Below, in pieces: positions 30,901 to 42,954 of a stretch of 64,000 nucleotides of DNA. The translations under genes were made by a program, and so were the position numbers. Below the pieces are notes generated by a model. That model was not told the DNA's origin. It saw nothing but the letters and a program-made list of their open reading frames with translations, and did not search any database. The stretch comes from Lunularia cruciata (lineage: Eukaryota > Streptophyta > Marchantiopsida > Lunulariales > Lunulariaceae), in the NCBI GenBank assembly GCA_948567375.1, contig OX419757.1, forward strand, positions 64,604,001 through 64,668,000. The letters run 5' to 3'. Each line of letters begins with the position of its first letter. The first letter of the stretch is position 1.

Positions 30901-32229
30901 GTGCACCTTGTAGGAAATAGTCCTAGGACGACCTGGCTTTGATAGGAAATTCAATCACCATTCATCTCTCCAGCCTTTTCCTTCTTTTTTGTTGTTCTTT
31001 GATCTCTCTCCTACCTTTTCCTTCTTTTTTGCTGTTCTCTAGTCTCTTTTCCTTCCCTACTTTTCTCTTCCTTTCTTGCTGCTTCAATTTCTTTCCTCCT
31101 AACCAATTTCCTTCCATTCCAAGATAAGATCTACCTACCAATTTCCTTTCATCTAAGATAAGATCCAATTCATCATCAATCCTCTTCTCCTCACGAGGCT
31201 CCTTGAACCTATTTCTAATAGAGTCATTAGTGAATAATAGGACATATGGAGATACTTCCATAGTCATTTGTGCAGACTGGATCTCAGATATATGTTTCAA
31301 TATCTGATCTGGTATCTGATCAATCAAAACAAGGAAGAGTTCCCTTCATTTACATACAGACAAGACAACAATCCTGATATGATAAATAAATATACACTAG
31401 AGTTCAGAGGAGTCCACAACATAGTAGCACATTTGCACATAATTGTTTAGAGAATCAGACCTTTGAGAGAGGAGCTACTTGACTGACGATAACTTCAAAC
31501 TTTCCATCGACCCTATAAAATACTAGAATAGGAAAAACACTTGGAAAGAACTATGATGACATGATGAGTTTAACTGATATGATTTGATATTGAATATGAA
31601 GTTAGGAACATGAGGTGTTGAAGTCAAGCATAAACTGAGGAATGGGAGGTCAACAATTACGGCTAGTCATTGCAATTTGAAATTTTTGAGTGATTTACCC
31701 TAAACGCAATACAACAAGGAAAAGAATGATGATAATTTGCTCAGAGCAGCCCAATTGATACATATAACATATAAATTTTTAAGTCCATCAAATATAGAGA
31801 TCCACAAGGGTGAATACTCAAGTCCCAAGGGTGATTCACTATGGGAGCATGCAAAACTAAATGCTTAGAGTTGGGTGACGGTTTTGGAGGAGCTTGGAGA
31901 ACTTGAAGCTGGTTGTAAAACTTTGAGAGTGAAGTTGAAACATAGCTATGTTCTGTTACCAAAAGTATGGCTGATAGTGAAGATGTAGGATTTGGGAGGA
32001 GCATGGCAAACCTCTACTGCATTCCCTATCCTTTGTCATTAGCCAGCACTAGGCTTGCCTTTCATTTCACTGGACTTCCTCATTCAATTTCTTTCCTCTT
32101 GATCTGTCTCTTCTCTCAACAAGAGTCCCCTTCCAAACCCCTCTCTGATTGTTTCATTCAAAAACCATCACTTTCAAAAACACTCTTTGATTGATCCCTT
32201 CAAAAACCCTCCCTAATCGATCATTTCTA
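30901..32229. other. Noncoding, possibly the family D upstream region
   Basis: No recognisable protein. The minus strand has a lysine/arginine-rich open frame (31327-30962) produced by purine bias rather than by a known gene. Confidence 0.45.
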
Positions 32230-32665
32230 GAAAAAGCCCTCTTTCTTTGATTGATTCCTTCCAACCTTCTCTGATCTTCTCCTTTCTTGCCTTGTTTCCT
32301 TTCTCTCTCTTCCTTCATTTCATTTCCTTTCTCTTGCCTTTGTTTCATTTTTCCTACCTTTGTTTCATTTCCTCTCTACTCTGATTTCCCATTCCTCTCT
32401 GCTCTGTTGTTTCCCATTCCTCTTTGCTCTATTTTCCCCTTCCTATTGTCTCAGTTTCAGTTTTCCTTTGTTTTGTTTCCATTTCATTTTTCCTTCCTTC
32501 GTTTTGTTTCCTCTTTGCCTTTGTTTTCCCTTCTCTCTCTTCCCTACTGTTTCCCATTCCTCTCAACTCTCTTTCCCCCTTCCTATTGTCTTTGCTTCAT
32601 TTTTCCTGCCTTTGTTTTTTTTCCTCTCTACTTTCATTTTCCCTTCTCTCTCTTCCTTGATCTTT
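32230..32665. repeat. Long pyrimidine-rich imperfect repeat array
   Basis: About 430 bp almost free of A and G on the plus strand, built from recurring blocks such as tttcccattcctctc, ccccttcctattgtct and cctttgtttcattt. The same larger block order occurs twice (about 32330-32480 and 32520-32660), so it is a degenerate tandem repeat and not only biased sequence. Open frames in it are composition artefacts. Confidence 0.8.
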
Positions 32666-33479
32666 GTAGGAGCAACCATAATCCCAAATATTCCCCTTCT
32701 ACACACATTGCTCCACAAACCCCACTATCCTACTTTGCTTCAATAATAAGCTTATTTGTTCTCTACTCCTTCTACATGACATTACCGGACTCCTCTATCT
32801 TGCCAAAGAAAACTCATAGCCCCTTGGCTCGTAGCTGTTCTAGCTTCCACTAGGCAAGAAAAATCCTCCAAAAGCACCATTTCTGCCCAAAATTGCCACT
32901 ACAACCCAAACTAAATTTTCTGTGGAATCAACACCAAAAGGTCCACACTAAATAGCACTTATGTAACATATAGATTATTTTCCGGATGACACTTAGATGC
33001 AGCCAAAGTGGGATCATAGGCTTATCATCTTTGTATTTGGTGGACAAACCTCTTACCCATAGAGGTTCTACAATGCTCTTATGATGGGATTCTAGACTTG
33101 ACCACCTTATTATTGATGAACTTTTGGATGTTGGGCACTAGTCTTGAACAGTGATAGTGGCTGATAGGTCACCTATGGTAGTGCTGAAACTAGTTGGATA
33201 GCCCTGAGCTGCTTTTCCTACACTTATGAGTTTCCAAGCTCTCATGCTTTTTGAGAGGGAGGGCATGTATTGGTTTGGGACTCATAGTTATAGTAGTTGG
33301 TGGAGCCCAACGTAGATGAGAGAGCAGGTGATGGGTTTTGCATTGGTATTACCATTGTTCCAATAGTGTTAGAGGCATCTAGGTGTTAGGTGTTAGGTCA
33401 AACTATGGACCTGAATTGTTTGACCTAGATTGTGAGCCTTGGCTGGCAAAGTAGTGTAAGGTGCATTAGATATGCATCA
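32666..33479. other. Noncoding, nothing recognised
   Basis: No convincing gene or similarity to the rest of the window. Confidence 0.45.
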
Positions 33480-33790
33480 CCACTCTGACACTTGTGAGCT
33501 CTATGCCTATTGAGATGATTCAAGCAATGTTGGGGGTGATGGACCAAGTGGATAGGGTATTTTTGGGACACAACCAATGGCTACTAGAGAGAGGGGTCTA
33601 CTTGGAGCCCATCCAAGTGAGCATGGTCTACTTGGATTACACCCTTGGTCTACTTGGGATGAAACTAGAGGACGTATGGAGCTTGCATCCAGATCAGAGG
33701 GAGTTTTTCACACTAAAGTTGGGACTTCTAATGGTTGGGAGCATGACACTAATGCTCCCAAGGGTCCAGTGTAGCAGCTAGTTAGTAGGT
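33480..33790 (+). repeat. Dispersed repeat, partly shared with 44.27-44.39 kb
   Basis: 33594-33710 matches 44266-44385 (ggtctacttggattacaccc and flanks). A short unit beginning gtctacttgga is repeated three times inside it. An open frame of 95 codons spans it, but I do not recognise the protein. Confidence 0.55.
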
Positions 33791-33819
33791 CTACATGTGT
33801 ATAAGTATCAATGGAATAG

Positions 33820-36030
33820 TCCCTAGGACAACAAGTGAAGATGTACCAATTGGCTAGGGCACCAATCTAGGAACCAAAGATTTGGGGTTCAAACCTTATT
33901 GCATACAATCTAGAAGGGTGAGTAGATTTTGCCAAACAATGACCAAAAACTCATCTAAAACTAGCTAGCCTCATGCTAGCAAGTTTGCTTTCTGGCTCTT
34001 TGTAGCCTCCTATAGCCCACAAACCTATGCCTAAGTCTCAAAGCCCTTTCTTCTTGCCAATTCAAACCCTCTCCAAATTTGGCAAACTTGAGCCAACTTG
34101 AGCCAACTTTGTGGCAATTTGGATGACCTCCAAATTTGAGCAAACTCCAAATTTGGTAAAGCTCCACCAAATTTGACATAACTCCTCTATAGTTGGTTGT
34201 CCACCAAATCCTCTACTAAATCTCCACTTGAGCTAACTTGGAAGGATAAAGATCTCCAAATTCCTAACCATAGGGATGGGTTCCCAACTCCACCTTGAAT
34301 TTTGCCTTTTGAGCTTAACTCACACTAAATTGGCACTAATTTCACCTCTTGGGCTCAAATCAAACACCCATTGACTCAAATTGACTCTATTCTCATAAAT
34401 TTGGTGAGCGCTTCTACAAAACATATGCCTCATTGCAAAATCTACATCAAATTGCATAGAGATTCTACATGCACTCACTCTTAGGGAAATCAAAACCACA
34501 ATCAAAGTACCAACAATCCACCAAGCTTGGAAATACCACCAATACCCTCAATTCTTGCATCCAATTTCCCACTGACTCTCACTTCTTTGATATAATCAGT
34601 TCCTTTTCCACTTGAATCACATTCAAATAGATTGATACTTGATCATTCACTCAACACTCTACCAACAATCAAGCACTAATTACAATCAAGCCATACCCAC
34701 TCTAGCTAAGAGACTCTAGATGATGTTCATCGGCTTCTATCCTCCATAGCTCAGAACTCGAAGGCTCAACATCAAAGAAGTGAGCTCTTTAGAGTTGCAC
34801 TTCAAAGGTATGCTCTCCTACTTGACCTAGGTCTCCAACCCTAATGGTGTCATTGACGGCACATCCAATGGTGCAAGTGATAATAGGTCCCTCTATGTGA
34901 TCAATAGCCCCAATCTAAAATTAGATTTTCAACAAGTAGTCCATAAGTAACCACCAAATACCCATGATTATCAATACTACCACTCTAGCATTAGAACAAC
35001 CTAGCTTTGGCACTACAAATATCATGACATGTTAGGTGCTAGTTGACTTCTCATGATGGAGAAGGACATAGGGAGCATTAGACCAATTGCTATTGGAGAT
35101 ATATTTTTACATATAGTTAGCCATACCATTGTCCTTTATTCTTATTTTTGACAGCACCTCATTCCACATTAGTTTGGACTAGCTATACTTGGAGGTTGTG
35201 AGGCTATATCTTTAGGCATTAGGGCACCATTAGATATCTATCGAGAGTGGATCATCCAATAGGTAAAAGTTGAGAACGCTTTTATTAGCATCTCATGTGC
35301 ATCTATCATTAGAGAGCTTAGGGAGGCCAATGGATCCTTGATAAATCTTATTTCTTTTGTGTAGTTTTTCTATGACTTCTCTTGCTTCCTCTTTTTACTA
35401 CCAAGACAATTTTTCACAATGAATTATTATCTTGGAGTCAATCGTTGGTACACAAAAAGGAGATCCTTCAAGGGGATCTTTATCTACCATGGATCACTTT
35501 AGAGCTCTCTTATTATTACTTTGGCCATTCTAGATTGTGTTTTTCCTTCCTTAGTAGATGATTCACACATCATGATGATATCATTGGACCATGAATATTT
35601 GAGTGTATGACAAGGGATTTGGCATATATACAAACATCTTTTACACATCTTGTGTGAAAGGGTAGGCTTACTATTTATGGAGTAGATAACATCTATAGCA
35701 TTTTTGGGTAGTTAGACTTTCTCAACACCTACTTTCTTCCCATTTTGTGGTTGTTGATAATCCAATCTTGGAGATATAGTTGATTGAGGTTGAAGAGGGA
35801 TCCTTTTTTTCTCTAGATGTTATTATGGTAGGCAAGAGATGGTTTATCTCCATAGGCATGAGATGACTTTCCATCCTTTGCTTCCTTAATTATTGATTGG
35901 ACTAGAGGCTTGTAGTCTTCTTTGATAGAGCAATTGTGATGCGTATATATATTGCTACACAACATACATCACTACACAACATCACACACTGTAGAAGCAC
36001 AACTCACATATAAGTCATACATGGACTCTA
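33820..36030 (-). repeat. Family A LTR interrupted by LINE sequence (A3)
   Basis: 36030-35937 is the 105-bp head. 35030-33820 is the remainder, aligning first with 2719-3160 and then with 15430-15780. The segment about 34000-34560 contains extra caaatttgg/gagccaactt repeats not seen in the other copies. The LINE piece at 35031-35936 separates the two parts. Confidence 0.75.
35031..35936 (+). mobile_element. LINE RT fragment nested in the family A LTR
   Basis: About 905 bp homologous to the reverse of about 48690-49990. RT pieces are visible: a GTQKGDPSRG segment (compare GTCQGDPLGG in the main LINE) and VDDSHI at the catalytic position. Both LINE ends are missing. It lies exactly between LTR positions 105 and 106. 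Confidence 0.82.
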
Positions 36031-36239
36031 AAGTGTCACAATCACCTCCTAGCTGGCAGTTAGGTCCTTCTAACTCCAGATAGCCATCTACTCCAAGTAT
36101 ATAGTATACCTTATGGTGGGCAAAAGATCAAGAGGCCAAGTGCCATCGAGCTCCATTGTTAGTTGCCCGTTTACAATCTATACCATATAAAGGATGAACT
36201 AGCTATAAGTCAAGTACATCAAGGATATAACCATTGTCC

Positions 36240-36545
36240 CTAAGGAAGCACCATGAGGTGAGGAGTTGTACATGCCATATGCCATCCTCTTGAACATCTA
36301 TCACACACTAATATAGTAGCAGCTCCACCAGAAGAGCCGCATAACATACAATGCAAGCCTACACGTACAAGTGCCAAGCTTGGGTCCATAGTACCATCAA
36401 TGTTTGGGAGGTAGCATGGTGCAAAATTTTGCACATGATCTTTCCAAACAACACTATCATGTTTTTCTAACACAAGGACTCTAGATGGCAAAACCTTGTG
36501 CACTCTCAAGATAGTGTGGCTTGTAGAAACATCAATTGTCATTGG
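36240..36545 (-). pseudogene. Integrase tail with PHD finger (A3)
   Basis: 100 codons, collinear with 2145-2444 of A1. CMLCGSSGGAATILVCDRC and GWHMACTTP keep the first Cys pairs, the His and the following Cys. A stop after MVLP and a Tyr in place of the first Cys of the last pair damage the end. Conservation of the ligand spacing in two independently decayed copies supports a real PHD module in the family. Confidence 0.85.
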
Positions 36546-36579
36546 TGTTGTCTACTATAGATATATATAGTCACTTGGA

Positions 36580-37860
36580 TGAAATCAACGTATCAAGTAC
36601 TTATAACCTCCTCCTCAAATTATAGCATAGCATAAGGTATCCCTATGCTCAGCAATAGCCAAGTTCTCAAAGGCCATCAGCATCACTCTTCAAAAGATCT
36701 TTACCCATTGAGAACATGCGCTCATCCATACATCTGGATCATCCAAGTCCAAAACTATAATAACATCCCAATGAATAGTTGTAGGTAAATTTGGATCTTG
36801 TCCATAAAGTAGAAAATAAGGAGAGAAGGATGTTAAGGAGGCTTGCTGGTTGAAATGATAACCCATGGTCAACCAAGGTAACTAGAGATCCCAATCTCCT
36901 AAGTGACCTCTCTACAAACCATACTTTTGCAATCCTCTCTTCACCATTTGAACCACTCTCTGGGCTAAGCCATCTGCCTCAGGGTGATCTTGGGAGGTAG
37001 TATGATGATCAATCAAAGCCTTGTCACACAAGATCTAAAACTCTCCCAAGAACTTTGTACGCTGATTAATCAAGACCTCAATTGGTGCACCAAAATGACT
37101 AAGAACCCCATCTAGGAATAAGTAAGCCGTCCCTTCACTAGACTTGTTAGGAAGTGCCACCAACTCCATCTACTTGGAGAAGTGCTCCACCATAACCAAA
37201 ATGTACCAATGATATCTCACAATCAATGGTAAAGGTCCAGTGAAATCCAAATCCAATGATAACCCCAATCCCATGATAGGTAATGGGTGTAACTATGGCG
37301 TAAGAGCATTGAATGATGCTCTAACTTGGTCATAAACCACACATCTAGTAACAAATTACTATACATTGGTTTGCATACCATGCCACCAATAATGACTCTG
37401 GAGTAAGCTATATGTATGCTTTACTCCAAAATGTCCTAGCTCCTCATGAGCATGACGGACCAATTGTGGTCTCTAAGATGAAAGTGGTACTACTTGCACT
37501 CTATCATCTTCCTATACACACAAAGAAGGTGTCTTCCCTCCAATCTGAACCACTTGGCTTGCTAAAGGACATAGTCTCTCTCCTTGGTCCCAATTGTGCC
37601 ACCCACACCACCAATGCAAAGATATTCCATCATTAAGACATCATTATGAATGGCTTGCTGAACTATACCACTTTCTACACTCTTTGGATCTGTGACCTCA
37701 ATAACTCCTCCTATATGTGTTGAGAGAGATACCACCAAAGCCTTAGAAAATATACAAAGAAAGGCAAATGCATGCCAACATGGCACCATCTTCTCATCCA
37801 ACTCACCATGCCAATGTACTCTGGTCTGATCCTACTAGTTGATGCATGGGTTTCTACGCA
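36580..37860 (-). pseudogene. Family A integrase (A3)
   Basis: Collinear with 985-2039. Pieces include the region before the zinc-binding module (37801-37562, GGVIEVTDPKS), the zinc-binding area near 37450-37330, a catalytic area near 37240-36950 and YFLLYGQDP near 36815. Stops are frequent. Confidence 0.82.
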
Positions 37861-39225
37861 ACCCATCTGCATCATGGTTCACCACTCTAGGTCTATGAAT
37901 AACCATGAAATCATACTATTATAAAATTAGAGCCTATTGTGCAAGCTTCCCTAAAAGCTTGTCAAACTCCATCAACCACTTCAATGGCTGATGATCAATG
38001 ATGAGAGTAAAGGGGTTATCAAATAGGTAACATCAGAAATGTACTACTGCGCATACTGTTGCCAAGCACTCTCTCTCATATGAACTATACTTCACCTCCA
38101 CTGAATTGTTGGAGCAACTAGAATAGGTCACCATAAACTCCTTCTCCTCATCATCATGTTGGGTGAGCACTACTCCAAGTCCCAACATACTCCAATCAAT
38201 GTGAACCTGAAATGGTCATCCTCTAATTGGTCTCCTTAAAATAAGAGTAGATATCAACCTCTCCTTGAGCTCTACAAAAGCTCTCTCCTGCTTATCTCCC
38301 CAACACCACTCCTATGTAGGCTTGGTCAGCTCCATCAAGGCCTTGGGAATGGCACTAAATCCTCTAACATAGTGGTGATAAAAGTTTGCCAACCCAAGGA
38401 ATGCTCACACTCAGCTTACATCCGTAGGCCAAGGAATACATGCAATAACCTGTACCTTGGTTTAATACCAAGTCCTCTAGGGTAGATAGTGCGACCCAAA
38501 TACTCAACCTGCTCATCAAAGAATCTACACTTCCCAAGATGTAATTTGAGTCTATGAGATCTCAACCTCTCAAACACCTCCAACCAATGTTTCTCATGCT
38601 CCTCCACACCAATGCTATAAACCAAAATGTCATAAATATAGCACCAAGCAAAATCTAATCTAGCTAAGATCCTATCCATGACCCTCTAGAACTCAACAAG
38701 AGCATTCTTTAATCCAAATGGTAAGAACTTCCACTGATATAACACATCCTTGCAGTGAGGATCAATAGCCCAAGATGTTATCTTGGACTTATCTTCCTCT
38801 CTAATCAACAACTAATGATATCCTGCTCAAAGATCCAAAGTACCAAAGACCTCTACATGCCCAATTGCATCCAAGATCTCCTTTGATGTAAGCATGGCAT
38901 ACTAATTAGCCCTAGTTTGTTGGTTGATAGGACAATAATCTCCACATATTTGCCTATTTGTGTAGTTTCCATACGTATCCTTCTTGGTTGGCATCACTAT
39001 AGTTGATGCATACCCTCCATGTGAAATCTCCACCAAATCAAAAAAGTCTCTACTTCAACTCTAAATCAATGCTCTCTCCATGTCATGTCAAAAAATTGGT
39101 GTATTGTTAGTCAGCTCAATACAAATACTAGGTCCTTTCAAAGCACCCAAATCCTTCATTTTGAAGGCAAAACAACTCATGTAGCTCCTCATGAACCTTC
39201 AAACTCTCTATCTCCCCCCTCCTAT
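37861..39225 (-). pseudogene. Family A reverse transcriptase and RNase H (A3)
   Basis: Near 39000-38860 the minus strand reads IVMPTKKDTYGNYTNRQICG and a CPINQQTRA segment, standard gypsy RT fingers. 38679-38416 has IYDILVYS (the catalytic IDD altered to YD), then KCRFFDEQVEYLG. RNase H runs to about 37900. Upstream, at 39200-39100, the segment before RT is readable with stops. This copy supplies the RT part that lies outside the window in A1. Confidence 0.88.
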
Positions 39226-39234
39226 AAGCTTAGG

Positions 39235-42200
39235 AATAGACACTCCTATTATATCAAATGTCAAATGGTGGTAGAGTTAATCTTACGTTACTTATGAGAT
39301 GGGGGGTTTTTGTTTTGATTTCTTATGATTGGATTCCCTCTATTCTCTACTTTCTATTTGTGCACCATGTTTGTATGAGGTACCCTAACTTTAGAGTGTT
39401 GGTGCTTTAGTGTGCTCTTAGTAGTGATGACGGGAGTGATGACACATCAAATTACTTATGTTTCTCTCCAATGAGGCAAGAAGTGATGATCTACAGATCA
39501 TGAGAGTGCATGTTGTGATGGCAAGTTTCAAATCATCCTTTCCCCTAGTGCAGTTATCATAGTTAGAGCTACATTACTGAGTGGTGGCACTTGGTGGTGG
39601 CACTTAGTGGTGGTTCTTGGTGGGTTACTTGTGGTGGTTACAATTGCAATTTGAGTTACATTGTCACTATGAAGTTCTTTGGGGATTCCATAAAAGATAT
39701 CATTGAAGTATGTAGTGGATTTACTTGGAATGGTATTTGGTATCAATGTGTATCTCAAGCCCTAATGAGGAAGGAGATTGACTTTAAGTTGGAGTTTGAT
39801 ACAAGAGTTGTTTCAATTGAGAGTGCACTTGTTGTATCCACATTGTTGTTGTTGGATATAGATGAGATTTATAGGACCTCCAAAGGCCCCAAGTGCTACT
39901 TTGGTACAATGGGTACCATTGAGTTGGATGACTTCATCTAGGACTTTGATAGTTGATGTGATTTGTAGCAAATACAGAACTCAACTTTGTTCATACCCTT
40001 CATGGCATGGAAGAGGTTGTTTCATTACTTTAAGCATGTGTTGATGGAAAACCATCATCTAAGTTCAAGAGAGCTCACTTGGAAGAGATTGAGCAATGGA
40101 GATAGTGTTGGTCTCCAAACTACATCTCCATCACTTTAGGCTTGGTTGCTAGGGGTAGATCAGTACTACCAAGAGTTCTAGCTCTAATAACATTGGTGGA
40201 TTTAGTGGAGGTGCACTAGTTGGAGATGTTGCTACTACAAGTAGGGGTACCACTATAGGAAGGGTACCAATGTTTAACCCCATGTTGGAGTTCTTCTAGT
40301 GCTTGAGGTAAAACTACTAGGGAGTATGGACTGACAAGCTAAGGAGCTTGTAGGAGTTTCCATGGAAGGCTAGCAAGAGCCTATGCAAGGCATACGCTCA
40401 CATGAGTTTGTTGACAATTTCACTTAGGGAGTTATTGAGGTCTAGGTAGTCCAGTTTTGGTATGGGATCTTGGACAAGGAGTTGCAAAATAGAGTACGTG
40501 ATGTTATGTTGTTATGGGCTACTTCATTTACGCTGGCAATGGTCTTTAGTTGGGCTGAATGTATTGAGCTCAACATGGTGGAGGAGAAAGTGATGACATT
40601 TAGATTTGGTAGGGAGACCTCATCCACAATTGTTACTTCTTCTAGAGTGCAATAGAGTGCACCATGCCATGTTAGCTTTTGAGGATAGAATGGATAGCCT
40701 AGATCTTATAGAGCAAGTGGAGAGCCTAGTGTAGCTAGACCCCTACCTTCAATTTTAGGTCAATAATAGCCAATGAGTTATGGTGTTGCTTGTTGGACTT
40801 GTGGTGGATCTCACCACAAGAGAGAATGCACTCAAGGCAATGGACATGATACCTATGGTGCATCATAGCCAACATAGAGATAGTACAATCATAACCATAG
40901 ATTTGATCACACTAGTGACCAATGCTTTGACCTTCACTTGGAGTTACGGAGTGGTATGGCTACTATGGTAGGTGGTAGAGGAGCTCTAGATCATGGAGGA
41001 TGAGGTGGTAGAGGTGGTGGTGGAGGATCCACACATGGTAGGGGCATTGCACCTGCCCTTACTTTTAATAAAGCCATGGCTACTCAGATTGAGCAGTTGG
41101 AGTAGAGATTAGCTAGCATGGCCATAGCTCAAATGAGATCAAATTTGGGTGTTGAGACTTCCACCACTTATGTTGGTGATAGAGACATCTTGGACTTTAT
41201 GTGTGGAGCAACATAGGTAGATGCATTTGCCATAATGATTAGGAGTGCTCTGGAGCCTAGACAAGCATCAATGGAGTTGGTCTACTAGCCTCTTCTCTCT
41301 TTGGGTCCAAAGAGACAAGAGGCTAGTAGACTAGTCAGACTCTTGTTGTCTTTGACACTCTTTGATGTGCTATAGACAACATCCATGGCTCCTAGATGTC
41401 CTAATACATGTGTGGTAGGTGATGATGGAGTGCATGATAGACTAGATGTTAGTCTACCACCTACTACTACATAGATTGAGTCTAGCACAATGTTGGGGAT
41501 GGTTCAATTGATTATGCACTACCCTTTGTTTTCAGCCAATGACATGTTTACATTGGGAGTTGATTCAACTCCAATGTTCTAGTTGGCTACCACACTTTGA
41601 GAGTAGGGATGTGGTTCTTACTTCTAGAGTAGAGGTGGTTGTTAGTGGAGCTAACTTGGTTGAGGAGCATGGGATCTACTCAACAACCAGCGGTTTATGG
41701 TAGGCAATAATAGTTAGATTGGAGGAGTTATCAACTAGACTTGCCTTTAAGCAAGCATGGTTCACACTTGGAGTTGTCTTATTGGATAACCAAAGGTGGA
41801 TTTTCCATTTGGTGGGACCTTTAGGGAATATCTATATACCATAGAGGTCTTATTAGATTGTGGTGCACAACCCCTTATGTTGGAGAAGGTTACAATTGTT
41901 GGTCTAGAGTTATAGAAGACCATTGTGGAGAGGTGTCCATTTCAAATCCAAACATCTCTACAGGGTGGTTGTTCACAGTATATCATATGTGGAGAGCTCA
42001 TTGTCTGGATTCAACCTGATTATCCAATTGATAGCTCTATGATGAAAGCTCATTGCCATTGTGACACTAGTAGAGTCATATGATGTGCTAGTTGGTGGAG
42101 TAGTCTTATACCCCATGGGTTTCACTATTTGACTATTGGGAGGAGATAGCCTCCTACAGACTAGGTTGGCAATCAGGTGAGGGATGGGTATGTCATCTAC

Positions 42201-42569
42201 CAATATACTTTAGTTAGTCGTAGTCTTGGCTCACTAGAATAAAGGATCATGGCATCAGTTTTAGCTTTCAATGGTTCTGTAACTTGGCCTAGTAGCTTAT
42301 TGGAGAGAAACGCACATGTAGAGGATACTCCATTACCAGGGAGGATCACTTAGATTTGGAGTACAAGGAGGATTATTCCATCCGCCTTGGATATTCCATT
42401 GTGAAGTTTTGAGGAGGCATTGTAGCATCATGTAGATCAGTTGGTGCAACAACCTTGGATTGGAGCCTTTGTATCACCAAGAGACTAATGTAAGGATGAG
42501 CCTTTGGAATCTATCACATTTTCACCTTTGGATACCACACTCATTGCTTGGTAGTATCTACTAGAGGGA
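39235..42569 (+). pseudogene. Family A gag and protease (A4)
   Basis: Runs parallel to 15880-19149. Gag begins at ATG 39669 (MKFFGDS) and is open, apart from the start, over 39591-39941. A zinc knuckle, CWTCGGSHHKREC, lies near 40795-40835; the second knuckle has lost its Cys pair. The protease region is at about 41800-42130. The sequence continues without a break into the methyltransferase segment at 42570. Confidence 0.75.
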
Positions 42570-42945
42570 GTATGTCTATTCGAGTTGTTTGATGGGATTA
42601 GCATTGGGCTAGTTGTGGTCTTATTGGTAAGTAAACGAGTATAGAGGTACTTGTATATGGAGAGAGATGAGACTGCTAAGTGAGTCTCTCTACACATGTG
42701 GCACAATTGGCTTATCAATATCTTGAGTTATTATTGATGTCAACCGTCATGGGTTACCAAAAGACCCTACCAACAAACATTTCCTTGTTGGGGTGCAAGA
42801 TATGGAGAGATATAGTCCTATTCATTTGGTGATTTTGGGATGGCTTTGTTAGGGACATACACATGGTGGCCAAGTTCAAGGTCTTTAGGATCCCTATTTT
42901 GGTATATTTTGGGAGATATCACGTATGCTACAACATCTCCAGGTT
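42570..42945 (+). pseudogene. Remnant of a C5-cytosine DNA methyltransferase (motifs I to IV) in family A
   Basis: Two frames joined by a shift near 42740-42795 carry methyltransferase hallmarks. From 42570: VCLFELFDGISIGLVVVLL, which is motif I (F-x-G-x-x-x-G, the cofactor loop), then RYLYMERDETAK, the acidic residue that binds the ribose of S-adenosylmethionine. From 42796: SPIHLVILGWLC, a stop, GHTHGGQVQGL, then DPYFGIFWE. This fits motif IV, whose PCQ contains the catalytic Cys: here Leu-Cys-stop at 42844-42852 (CCx to CTT and CAG to TAG). The spacing from motif I to the Cys is about 86 residues. The domain lies after protease, where RT would come next. Later motifs are lost at the junction near 42950. 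Confidence 0.75.
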
Positions 42946-42954
42946 CATAAGTAT

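Larger units (their letters stand above)
33820..39225 (-). mobile_element. Family A element, minus strand (A3), RT to LTR
   Basis: On the minus strand from 39225: RT, RNase H, integrase, PHD tail, 3' untranslated region, LTR head (36030-35937), a LINE segment, and the rest of the LTR to about 33820. It matches A1 along its whole length but carries more stops. It begins at the RT N-terminal end and meets the plus-strand gag copy A4 head to head near 39225. Confidence 0.88.

Noticed and set aside
30962-31327. Lys/Glu-rich 121-codon minus-strand frame
   Set aside because: Purine-biased sequence of the same kind; no recognisable domain.
32287-32853. 188-codon and overlapping frames in the pyrimidine-rich block, looking like a Phe/Leu/Ser-rich membrane protein
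   Set aside because: Open in several frames at once because C/T runs contain no stops; no start context, and the repeats explain the composition.
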